Positions 7,572 to 13,874 of a stretch of DNA of 17,146 bases are shown here, one piece after another; the stretch's first letter is position 1, and each line of letters begins with the position of its first letter. Below the pieces are notes generated by a model, which had not been told where the DNA came from, searched no databases, and was given only the letters and a program-made list of their open reading frames with translations. The position numbers and the translations under genes were made by a program. Source of the DNA: an uncultured Lachnospiraceae bacterium (GTDB lineage: Bacteria; Bacillota_A; Clostridia; Lachnospirales; Lachnospiraceae); NCBI GenBank assembly GCA_910588595.1, contig CAJUQU010000057.1, positions 1-17,146 of the forward strand, in the 5' to 3' direction.

Positions 7572-8087
7572 TTATACGATCTGGATCTGGCACATTTTCA
7601 TCGCCTCGAGAGCATTGGCGTGACTCTGCGGCGTGACGCCTGCGCAGCATTTTTCGATGACCCTGATCTGTGTCTCGGGCATGTTTGCCTTGATCAGCAA
7701 AGCATTGGATATGACACAGATGTCCGTACAGAGCCCGACAAGAGTGACGCTTTCGATCTCTTCGTCCGCCTTTAAGTACTCTGCGAGCGCGACAGAGCCA
7801 AAAGTAGGTTTGTCAAATATTTTCATGGGATCCGTCCTGAGCACCTGCAGCTTTTTGTCGATCTGCCATCCGTCCGTTCCCTCGATGCAGTGCGGGACAG
7901 GGAGATTTTTGCCCTCCTGTGTCTCCATATAGTTTTCGTGGTGCGTGTCTCTTGTGAAGATCACCTCCCCGTCGAATGTCTTGATCGTCTCCGCCACATT
8001 GTCGACAATGGCAGCAGCCTCCTTTGTTCCCAGTGCCCCATCTATAAAATCCTTCTGCATGTCTACAACTATTAATACTTTTCTCAT
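7572..8087 (-). CDS. pncA: Nicotinamidase (isochorismatase-like cysteine hydrolase)
   Basis: This 171-aa cytosolic hydrolase is predicted to convert nicotinamide to nicotinate and ammonia. The triad is D9 (VVDMQKDF), K93 (FDKPTFG) and C124 (LCTDICV). A metal-binding set is given by D47 and H49/H50 (RDTHHENY) with H66 in HCIEGTDGW, a segment typical of nicotinamidases. The length is slightly short for PncA but complete. It is the first gene of the operon, with a long leader (about 70 bases) below the operator-flanked promoter. GAGAGGG upstream of the ATG serves as ribosome binding site. The next gene starts 54 bases downstream. Confidence 0.88.
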   Translation of the reverse strand: MRKVLIVVDMQKDFIDGALGTKEAAAIVDNVAETIKTFDGEVIFTRDTHHENYMETQEGKNLPVPHCIEGTDGWQIDKKLQVLRTDPMKIFDKPTFGSVALAEYLKADEEIESVTLVGLCTDICVISNALLIKANMPETQIRVIEKCCAGVTPQSHANALEAMKMCQIQIV

Positions 8088-8141
8088 ACTGATCCCTCTC
8101 CTATTTGATTTCCATTATGATTTTGCTGTTTCAGTTTTATT

Positions 8142-8164
8142 CTTATTATCTATTTGATAATAAG
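8142..8164. promoter_or_regulatory. Operator, downstream copy, NAD operon promoter
   Basis: A perfect 9-bp inverted repeat, CTTATTATC - 5 bp - GATAATAAG, with T/A extending it by one pair. It abuts the -10 box and covers the expected transcription start of the minus-strand promoter, so binding there should block initiation. The same sequence with one change stands at 13721-13743 in front of the second operon. Confidence 0.8.
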
Positions 8165-8193
8165 ATTGTACCACTGTATTTCATATATGTCAA
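8165..8193 (-). promoter_or_regulatory. Sigma-A-type promoter of the NAD operon
   Basis: On the minus strand, TTGACA (8193-8188), a 17-bp spacer and TACAAT (8170-8165): a perfect -35 and a five-of-six -10 at optimal spacing. It directs transcription into pncA and the genes behind it. Both sides are flanked by palindromic operators, so the strong promoter is presumably repressed by default. Confidence 0.88.
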
Positions 8194-8196
8194 TTA

Positions 8197-8219
8197 CTTA
8201 TTATCAAAAATATAATAAG
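8197..8219. promoter_or_regulatory. Operator, upstream copy, NAD operon promoter
   Basis: CTTATTATC - AAAAA - TATAATAAG, an inverted repeat with one mismatched pair, extended by A/T on the outside. It lies 3 bp upstream of the -35 box. Its centre is 55 bp from the centre of the downstream operator, close to five helical turns, which would allow looping or cooperative binding of a dimeric regulator such as the encoded NrtR-like protein. Confidence 0.78.
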
Positions 8220-8297
8220 TTTTCACCGTTCCATCCAGTCACAAATGTCAACAGTACCGCGTACACAAAAAAATCCATCTAATTATATATGATACAC

Positions 8298-8324
8298 TAA
8301 ATATTTTGATTTTTAAACCGATAT
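8298..8324 (+). promoter_or_regulatory. Sigma-D/FliA (sigma-28)-type promoter
   Basis: TAAA (8298-8301), 15 bp, then ACCGATAT (8317-8324). This matches the Bacillus sigma-D pattern TAAA-N15-GCCGATAT in all but one base. It points at the FliD-like gene starting at 8446 and would give a leader of about 115 bases. It implies that the gene belongs to a late flagellar regulon, and that the host has flagella. Confidence 0.7.
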
Positions 8325-8365
8325 TTTATTTATAGGAAGAATTTGTCATACCGCACGAAAAGCAA

Positions 8366-8394
8366 TTGATTTTTAAGACGCAACGGTATAAAAT
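8366..8394 (+). promoter_or_regulatory. Possible sigma-A promoter of the FliD-like gene
   Basis: TTGATT (8366-8371), 17 bp and TAAAAT (8389-8394), closer to the gene than the sigma-D site. It may give basal or alternative expression. The stretch is AT-rich, so chance matches are possible. Apart from the operators and promoters listed, the 8220-8445 gap shows no gene. Confidence 0.45.
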
Positions 8395-8445
8395 AATAGT
8401 AACACATAAATAAAATTAATTTATTAGTGAAGGAGTGATGGATCT

Positions 8446-9645
8446 ATGAATTTCTGGAATTCAACCAACTCAATGTTTGGCTCAAACAACTCGACAAACC
8501 TGTACAGCCTGTTCTCCGAAAGAGCTTCAATAAAAAACGGTACATACAAAAGAATGCTCACTTCCTACTTTGATACTGTAGGCAGCAGCTCGGACGGGAC
8601 GTCATCTACCAGAAGGAATCGCGGTTCTGACATTATCGACAGGCTGCTCAAGGAAAAAATGTACCCCACAGTCTCCAAGGAGACAAAGGAGGCAAACTCC
8701 AACCTGACTTCAGGACTTAACAGCCTGCAGTCCTCTGTTTCTGCTTTGCAGAAGGACAGCACCTACGAGGATACGGAGAATGGCTCTACTGCAGCGGATA
8801 AGGTTTTATCTGCGGTAAAATCTTATGTGACCAGTTACAACGATGTCGTGACAGCATCCAAGAGCTCTACACTCTCCAACAAAACAGCCTACGTGGCAAA
8901 CATGATGAGTGCTACCTCCAAATACTCAAAGGATCTTGCAGAGATCGGCGTCTCTCTCAAGCAGGACGGAACACTTCAGCTTGATGAGACCAAGTTAAAG
9001 TCCACTGACATCTCCAAGGTACAGAAGCTGTTTTCATCGGACAATATTCAGAGCTATGGCTCCACGATCGCTTCCCGCGTGAAGTTCGCAGGCGGTGGTT
9101 CAAGCTCTTCCACGAACAAGACCGACAATAAGACAGACACAGACACCGATACAAAGAAGCCTGCCATCACAGGTGCTGCCGGTCTCAAGACAGACGGCGA
9201 GGCACTCGCATCGAGTGATCTGTACGCCAAGAGCAAGGATCAGGACGGCAATGAGACCTACAATGTCAACAAGATCCTCTCCACAGCAAAGAGCTTTGTG
9301 AGCAATTACAACAAAATGTTTGACAACGCCGAATCCAGTTCCAACTCAGGCGTGATATCGAATCTGGCATACATCAGGGAGCGGACGAAGAACAATACGA
9401 AAAAGCTCGAGGAGTTCGGCTTCAGCGTAGACAAGAACGGCAGAATGAAGCTTGACGAGGACACCTTCAAGAAGGCTGATATGAGCAAGGTACAGGACTT
9501 TTTCAAGGATTACGGTTCTTATGTTGCCAACAACGCGTCACGAGTGAACTACTATATGAACACGAACGCAAATGCAGCCAGCGGATACACATCCAAGGCA
9601 TCCTACAATATACCACCCGTATCCGATTATAATGCATTCATGTAA
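8446..9645 (+). CDS. FliD-like protein with two copies of one module
   Basis: This 399-aa Ser/Thr/Asn/Lys-rich protein has no signal peptide, no transmembrane helix and no cysteine, as is usual for substrates of the flagellar export apparatus. After a polar N-terminal region (1-85, FWNSTNSMFGSNN at the start) come two related segments, about 118-214 and 275-369, joined by a Gly/Ser-rich and TDTDTDT linker (216-240). Each has a helical AVKSYVTSYND / AKSFVSNYNK motif, then LAEIGVSLKQDGTLQLDETKL / LEEFGFSVDKNGRMKLDEDTF, then DISKVQKLF / DMSKVQDFF and an ASRV end. This pattern resembles the C-terminal part of the hook-associated cap protein FliD, but it is too short and too repetitive for FliD itself. 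The start has AAGGAG about 10 bases upstream. A sigma-D-type promoter supports a flagellar connection. The exact function is unknown. Confidence 0.85.
   Translation: MNFWNSTNSMFGSNNSTNLYSLFSERASIKNGTYKRMLTSYFDTVGSSSDGTSSTRRNRGSDIIDRLLKEKMYPTVSKETKEANSNLTSGLNSLQSSVSALQKDSTYEDTENGSTAADKVLSAVKSYVTSYNDVVTASKSSTLSNKTAYVANMMSATSKYSKDLAEIGVSLKQDGTLQLDETKLKSTDISKVQKLFSSDNIQSYGSTIASRVKFAGGGSSSSTNKTDNKTDTDTDTKKPAITGAAGLKTDGEALASSDLYAKSKDQDGNETYNVNKILSTAKSFVSNYNKMFDNAESSSNSGVISNLAYIRERTKNNTKKLEEFGFSVDKNGRMKLDEDTFKKADMSKVQDFFKDYGSYVANNASRVNYYMNTNANAASGYTSKASYNIPPVSDYNAFM
8797..9552 (+). repeat. Internal tandem duplication in the FliD-like gene
   Basis: Codons for residues 118-214 (8797-9087) and 275-369 (9268-9552) encode two diverged copies of the same roughly 95-residue module. 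Similarity is clear in protein (G-S/V-K/D-GT/R-LDE and D-SKVQ-F) but weak in DNA, so the duplication is old. Confidence 0.75.
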
Positions 9646-9669
9646 CCTTTTCATATGGATACACACAAC

Positions 9670-9697
9670 AACTGGGCTGAGATCATTCAGCCCAGTT
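9670..9697. terminator. Bidirectional hairpin between convergent genes
   Basis: A perfect 11-bp stem (ACTGGGCTGA and TCAGCCCAGT, extended by A/T) with a 6-base loop lies 24 bases after the FliD-like stop. The stop codon of the convergent kinase gene (9687-9689) is inside the stem. The T-rich tail is short on both sides (TTATAT on plus, TTGTTG on minus), so efficiency is uncertain, but the position fits a shared terminator. Confidence 0.75.
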
Positions 9698-11384
9698 TAT
9701 ATATGTTCTCATGATTGACGATCACAAACTGATTCTTCTTTTTGATCAGCGTGCTGTCATGGTCCACGACATCACATGCAAAATCCTTAAATATTGACCT
9801 GACATAAGAAAAACCTCTGATCTTACCATCTATCGGTATATAGATCGTGCTGTTGCTGATGCAGGGTGCACTCAATGAACACTGGTAGGAAATCTGATCC
9901 GTCTCGTACTCAACCCCCCTTTCGGCAGCCACATATGTCTTAAATGTTCCTGTGCTGTCCTCTAGAAGCAGCAGCCATTTTGCCGCCACATTATCGTAGT
10001 GGATCCCATAGTGAATGACATCTGTGTCATATTTGATCTGTACATTTGTCCCGTTGACACACAATATCAGTTTCCCGCAATAATAATTCAGAATACAGTA
10101 CCTGCCCGATTCCACTTCAAAGAAAGATATATTGCTGCACTTACAGACCGTCCTGATGCTGTTTCCATCTTTTAATACCGTCATATCCGTAAAGGAATTC
10201 TGCCTTGATATATAATAGACATGGCTGCCCTCCACAACGATCCGGCTTTTATACTTCTTGCGGATCCTGTACTCCTTTTTCGAATGGATCACAAATTCCT
10301 CCAATAGATCTTCCACCAAATATCCGTCGGATGTAAAATAATACCGGACGCCATACTGATATCGCACCCTTTTGCCCAGACGGACATCAACGACCTCATC
10401 GTTTCGGTCTAAATACATATTTTCGTGGAAGACGGTCTTAATCTCTTTGGCGGAAAACAGGGCGGACAGGTTCAATCCGTTCATGACTCCCTGCGACAGC
10501 GGCTTTTGCTGAATCGCGGCATTGGCATCGCAGAGCGGACAGGTACTATATTTCCCATAATAGTACTCTCTGTCGACACCGCAGTATTTCAGATCACCAA
10601 GCAGCTCTGCGAGTTCGCCGGACAGGTTCCTGGACTGATTCTGGAAAACCGCCTGCAGTGCACTGACCAGGTCCGGAGACAAATTTCTCCATGGTCTGAT
10701 CGTTCTGGGGATCGTGACCCGGGGATTCTCTATGACAGAAATCCCGCATTTCATCCGCTCCAAGATGTTCATATCCGGATTCATAGTGCCGCCAAAAGGG
10801 TGTATCCTCGTCAGCAGCTTCCACGTCAGCACAGCAAATGAATAGGTGTCTGTAGCAGCATTGAAATCGTTTGACTGCAATAACGGATCCTTGAATAGAT
10901 CCATGGCGACCTCACACTGCTCTTCCTCCACTGCCCAGCTGTCACAGTCGATCAGATAGATGTTGAACTGCCCGTCAAACAAAATATTCTGATCATTGAG
11001 ATCACCGATAAAAATATGGCTCTCATGAAGCTTGTTCATCACCTCCTGCACGCTGACCAGCATTGTCAAAATATCTTTTGTGGTGATATTGTTTGCCGTC
11101 AGGAATTTCCGGTTTACAAGTTTCCTGATCTCCTCCCCCTCCACCTTGTCCATACAATAACCAATAAACATTCCGCTTTTGTCCGTGACGATATCCCTGG
11201 GGCAGACGACTTCCTTTGGCAGCTGGCGAGAAAGGGATTTTTGGAGGAGCATCTGTACTTTTCTTTGTTTTGACAAGAGATTGACAACCGGCTTGTAGAT
11301 CTTGATCATCTGCCCGTTATTTTCGTAGAGCAAACCTTCTCCGCCCTCTGCCAGCGGTGTTTTTCCTGCGCAGTCATATACCAT
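9687..11384 (-). CDS. Protein kinase-like protein of a TerY-P triad
   Basis: This protein of 565 aa has an N-terminal kinase fold (about 1-285). It carries a Gly loop AEGGEG (12-17), a Lys in MIKIYK (K28), the catalytic loop GDLNDQN with D128 and N133 in place of the usual HRD-K-N, and IDCDSW where DFG is expected (D146). It also has DTYSFAVLTWKLL, like the alpha-F region. Essential Asp and Asn are kept, so activity is plausible. A single CPLC pair follows near 314-317, and a long C-terminal region has many short beta strands, possibly a beta-propeller-like sensor. I chose ATG 11384, which has AGGAGG 9 bases up; an upstream in-frame ATG at 11471 would overlap the phosphatase gene and adds no domain. 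It is the last gene of the operon, following PP2C by 34 bases. Kinase, PP2C and TerY-like VWA genes together match the TerY-P triad known from Ter-type stress systems. Confidence 0.85.
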   Translation of the reverse strand: MVYDCAGKTPLAEGGEGLLYENNGQMIKIYKPVVNLLSKQRKVQMLLQKSLSRQLPKEVVCPRDIVTDKSGMFIGYCMDKVEGEEIRKLVNRKFLTANNITTKDILTMLVSVQEVMNKLHESHIFIGDLNDQNILFDGQFNIYLIDCDSWAVEEEQCEVAMDLFKDPLLQSNDFNAATDTYSFAVLTWKLLTRIHPFGGTMNPDMNILERMKCGISVIENPRVTIPRTIRPWRNLSPDLVSALQAVFQNQSRNLSGELAELLGDLKYCGVDREYYYGKYSTCPLCDANAAIQQKPLSQGVMNGLNLSALFSAKEIKTVFHENMYLDRNDEVVDVRLGKRVRYQYGVRYYFTSDGYLVEDLLEEFVIHSKKEYRIRKKYKSRIVVEGSHVYYISRQNSFTDMTVLKDGNSIRTVCKCSNISFFEVESGRYCILNYYCGKLILCVNGTNVQIKYDTDVIHYGIHYDNVAAKWLLLLEDSTGTFKTYVAAERGVEYETDQISYQCSLSAPCISNSTIYIPIDGKIRGFSYVRSIFKDFACDVVDHDSTLIKKKNQFVIVNHENIYKLG

Positions 11385-11418
11385 ATCCACCTGCCTCCTT
11401 CCTGCTGTCAGCAGCCTC

Positions 11419-12054
11419 TCAGAATACGATCGTGATATCATCCTGAAACAGTTTTTGATTGCGGTTGACAAAACGTTTGATCGCAGACGCCTTACCTGTT
11501 TTTAACAGCTGGATAAACTCTTCCCGCAACGCTTTATCCGCTGACCGGACGATAAACCGAAGTCCGTCCGATGCGATCCCCACATTTTTGTATTCTTTTT
11601 TGGAGAAACTCTGTTGCACAAAATCAACGCCCTCTTTATAATAAGCAAGCATCTCTGCATCACAATAATTATAAACATAATATTTTGGATATTCGCCGTC
11701 GCTCAGCTCTTCAAATGAGATATGACCTTCTAGATCCTCCAGAATGACAAAACCGTCCCCACAGTATGACACCTTGAAGAAATCCTCATTTTCTATTACC
11801 TTTAGGATCGTAAAACAAAGGTGATCCCTGATCGAGGACGATGACTGTCCGAAGATGCTGACCATTCTTTTAAAGATCTGCTTTGTGCTGTAACCAAGCC
11901 CCGACAGATGACAGTACATCTTCACCCCGACTTCACTGTGTGCCCCTTCCGAACAGCCATCACACACCAATTTCATACGATCTTGTTGGAGTCCATAATC
12001 CTGACAGTTCATTCCTGCCTCAAGGTGCTGTGCACCAACCTTGTTGACAAACAT
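11419..12054 (-). CDS. PP2C-family protein phosphatase of the triad
   Basis: This cytosolic metal-dependent Ser/Thr phosphatase has about 211 aa, near the lower size limit of PP2C. Visible motifs are LVCDGCSEG (metal Asp near 32), YCGDGFVIL (GDG near 99), GIASDGL (Asp near 163) and a final DDITIV (205-206), so the metal centre appears complete. The start ATG 12054 has a clear AGGAGGGG 5 bases upstream. The longer frame, from 12099, would overlap the VWA gene. The VWA stop TAG is part of the ribosome binding site, a sign of tight coupling. It probably reverses the action of the neighbouring kinase, with the VWA protein as target or scaffold; this role is inferred from the triad. Confidence 0.88.
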   Translation of the reverse strand: MFVNKVGAQHLEAGMNCQDYGLQQDRMKLVCDGCSEGAHSEVGVKMYCHLSGLGYSTKQIFKRMVSIFGQSSSSIRDHLCFTILKVIENEDFFKVSYCGDGFVILEDLEGHISFEELSDGEYPKYYVYNYCDAEMLAYYKEGVDFVQQSFSKKEYKNVGIASDGLRFIVRSADKALREEFIQLLKTGKASAIKRFVNRNQKLFQDDITIVF

Positions 12055-12064
12055 AGATCCCCTC

Positions 12065-12748
12065 CTATATCTGAAAAAAGTCTTCCCCGTCAGCCACAAC
12101 TGATTTTGATGATTCGATCACAGACTTAGACAAACAGTCAAACGCTTTCCGAAGCTCGCTGGCTGAGCTTGTGACATCGAGAATATTGCGAAATCCCAAG
12201 TCCTTTGCCTCCTTTGCCGCCTCCCCGCCAAAGCTGATGAACGCTGTTGTGATCTCCTCATCATTGAGAAAATCCACGCACTTCTTCGCCTCGCCAAAGC
12301 TGCTCCTAGAGGCATTGTCAAGTCCGTCACTAAATACTGCAAACACCGCCTTCACCCGCACGCCCTGGTCTTTGAGATACTGTCTGTACTCTCTTAATCT
12401 GCGCGTTCCCTCTGTGACCGCATCGTACATGGCTGTGCATCCGCCAGCGCTGAATGACGTGTCGAACTCACCGATCTTCTTGTAGCCGCCGACAGTGATC
12501 TTATCCTCAAAATCTGCCCTCGCCACAAGGATCTCCTCCGCCTCCCTCGAATCTTTCAGCGCGTCCCTAAACTCCGCCAGGCTGTGTTTCATGTCGCTGC
12601 GAAAGGCATCCATGGAGCCAGACTGATCGATCCCCAGAAATATCAGGTTAATGTTTTCACTGTCGATCTCATCAACAGAAGTATTCTCCATCTCGATTTC
12701 CTCGAGTCCGTCTATTTCCATTCCAATATTGTTTTCAAATCCGTTCAT
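12065..12748 (-). CDS. TerY-like von Willebrand factor A domain protein
   Basis: This 227-aa soluble VWA domain has an intact metal-ion-dependent adhesion site: DQSGS (D41, S43, S45), the Thr of GGCTAMYDAV (T105) and FSDGLDN (D141). TerY proteins, linked to tellurite resistance and related stress operons, have this simple single-domain form. The N-terminal 36 residues are acidic and probably flexible. ATG 12748 is preferred because GAGGAGG lies 9 bases upstream; a further ATG at 12781 has no ribosome binding site. It sits 45 bases after the hydrolase gene and is followed closely by PP2C and the kinase. It likely acts as the substrate or adaptor of the kinase/phosphatase pair. No terD, terC or other Ter genes are in the window. 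Confidence 0.87.
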   Translation of the reverse strand: MNGFENNIGMEIDGLEEIEMENTSVDEIDSENINLIFLGIDQSGSMDAFRSDMKHSLAEFRDALKDSREAEEILVARADFEDKITVGGYKKIGEFDTSFSAGGCTAMYDAVTEGTRRLREYRQYLKDQGVRVKAVFAVFSDGLDNASRSSFGEAKKCVDFLNDEEITTAFISFGGEAAKEAKDLGFRNILDVTSSASELRKAFDCLSKSVIESSKSVVADGEDFFQI

Positions 12749-12793
12749 ACTGCCATTCCTCCTCACTTTCCATGACTGCATCTTATTATCGTA

Positions 12794-13705
12794 CTACGCC
12801 AACAGATCATCTGTACTTTTGACTATATTCACCTGATACTTCTTTTTAAGATCTGCGAATGCCTGGTCTGTCACAGCCTCAAAACCAGGGATCGATGACA
12901 TACAGTCCTCAAGGATATAAATCTTTTGCGTGATCTCCTGCCGCGTCTCATAATATTCAAGAATCTGCTTGATACTCTCCAGCACACAATGGCTTTTTGC
13001 CTCCCCACCGATCACGATCTTGTCATAATGCTCCAGCTTATTCAGAAAATCAAGATTGATATATCCCTTTGTGTCGTACTCGGGTTTTATCACACCGTAC
13101 ATTTCCGAGAGCGGATCCTGTCCTTTGACAAGTCTTTGTACGACTGCCTTCTTCGCAACAGAATGAAAATAAACCATGTTGGAAAACTGGTTTTCGAGCG
13201 CACAGCCCAAAGTTCCCTGTATGCAGTGATAAGACCATATGCACAGTGTCTTCTTCCCCTCCCTCTCCAAATGCTCCACATAGTCCCTCGACGCGATCGG
13301 ATTGATGACCGCCTTCCATTTGCCACTGTCCAGATCTGCCAGTGTGATCGGTGTGTACGGCGCCGGATTGTTTCCGTTTTCGTCCACCCACCAGCAGGGA
13401 TGAAAGATCTGATGCGGGGTGTGCGTGTCGATCGACACTGCAATATTGGCTATCTTATCCATATTCTTGTAGATAAACTTTGTCATGCGCTCCACATCCC
13501 CGTGCGCACCCGGAACCCCCAGAGCCCCATTGTCCATGAAATCCTGCTGAACGTCAATCCCAATGAACAGCACCCTCTCCTTATTCTGTCTCGATGGCGT
13601 GAGCTGTTCATCGTTCGCCCTTCTCAAGATATCATTTAAAGAAACGGGATTCTCAGCCCTTCCAATCGCATTCACATTTACAATATCTGCATAATTCGTA
13701 TTCAT
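12794..13705 (-). CDS. Large nicotinamidase-like cysteine hydrolase
   Basis: This 303-aa member of the isochorismatase/nicotinamidase superfamily has the triad positions D51 (IGIDVQQDF), a Lys near 194 (QRLVKG) and C240 (GEAKSHCVLESI). It also has a metal-site motif SIDTHTPHQIFHP (D93, H95) and WSYHCIQGTLG (H160), as in nicotinamidases. About 44 residues precede the core and the inserts are longer than in PncA, which explains the length. It is only distantly similar to the 171-aa hydrolase at 7572-8087. The start ATG 13705 has AAGGAG 5 bases upstream. It heads the VWA/PP2C/kinase operon and has the same operator-bracketed promoter type as the NAD operon. Nicotinamide is the likely substrate, but another carboxamide is possible. 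Confidence 0.85.
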   Translation of the reverse strand: MNTNYADIVNVNAIGRAENPVSLNDILRRANDEQLTPSRQNKERVLFIGIDVQQDFMDNGALGVPGAHGDVERMTKFIYKNMDKIANIAVSIDTHTPHQIFHPCWWVDENGNNPAPYTPITLADLDSGKWKAVINPIASRDYVEHLEREGKKTLCIWSYHCIQGTLGCALENQFSNMVYFHSVAKKAVVQRLVKGQDPLSEMYGVIKPEYDTKGYINLDFLNKLEHYDKIVIGGEAKSHCVLESIKQILEYYETRQEITQKIYILEDCMSSIPGFEAVTDQAFADLKKKYQVNIVKSTDDLLA

Positions 13706-13720
13706 CGCAACTCCTTCTTA

Positions 13721-13743
13721 CTTATTATATATTTGATAATAAG
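13721..13743. promoter_or_regulatory. Operator, downstream copy, second operon
   Basis: CTTATTATA - TATTT - GATAATAAG: an inverted repeat with one mismatched pair, extended by A/T. It differs from the operator at 8142-8164 by a single base. It lies one base downstream of the -10 box and overlaps the expected transcription start. Confidence 0.8.
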
Positions 13744-13744
13744 T

Positions 13745-13773
13745 ACTGTAGCACAATTGCGTCTCACTGTCAA
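13745..13773 (-). promoter_or_regulatory. Sigma-A-type promoter of the hydrolase/VWA/PP2C/kinase operon
   Basis: On the minus strand, TTGACA (13773-13768), 17 bp and TACAGT (13750-13745). The layout, including a 3-bp gap from the -35 to the upstream operator, is the same as at the NAD operon promoter. Confidence 0.85.
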
Positions 13774-13776
13774 TAT

Positions 13777-13799
13777 GTTATTATCAAAATAATCAAAAG
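13777..13799. promoter_or_regulatory. Degenerate upstream operator, second operon
   Basis: GTTATTATC - AAAAT - AATCAAAAG. The left arm matches the operator in 8 of 9 positions, the right arm in 6 of 9. Its place, 3 bp above the -35 and 56 bp centre-to-centre from the downstream operator, mirrors the NAD operon, which supports it more than the sequence alone does. Confidence 0.6.
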
Positions 13800-13820
13800 A
13801 TTTTTGCGCTGACAACAAAA

Positions 13821-13852
13821 ATAGCTGTCACACTTGCCTGTGCAACAGCTAT
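13821..13852 (-). terminator. Rho-independent terminator of the GH31 gene
   Basis: Arms ATAGCTGT and ACAGCTAT continue inward as CACA/TGTG after a 2-base bulge, with loop GGCAAG. On the minus strand the stem is followed by TTTTTGTTG. It starts 22 bases after the stop of the alpha-glucosidase gene and insulates the next operon from read-through. Confidence 0.88.
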
Positions 13853-13874
13853 CTTTACTTATACATCTCATTCT

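Noticed and set aside
5182..8087. Prophage origin of the NAD genes because similar pairs occur in phages
   Set aside because: No phage structural, integrase or replication genes are in the window, and the operon has host-type promoters and a NrtR-type regulator.
12782..12790. CTTATTATC, identical to one arm of the NAD operator, between the hydrolase and VWA genes
   Set aside because: The second arm is missing and no promoter is next to it; one 9-mer in AT-rich DNA can be chance.
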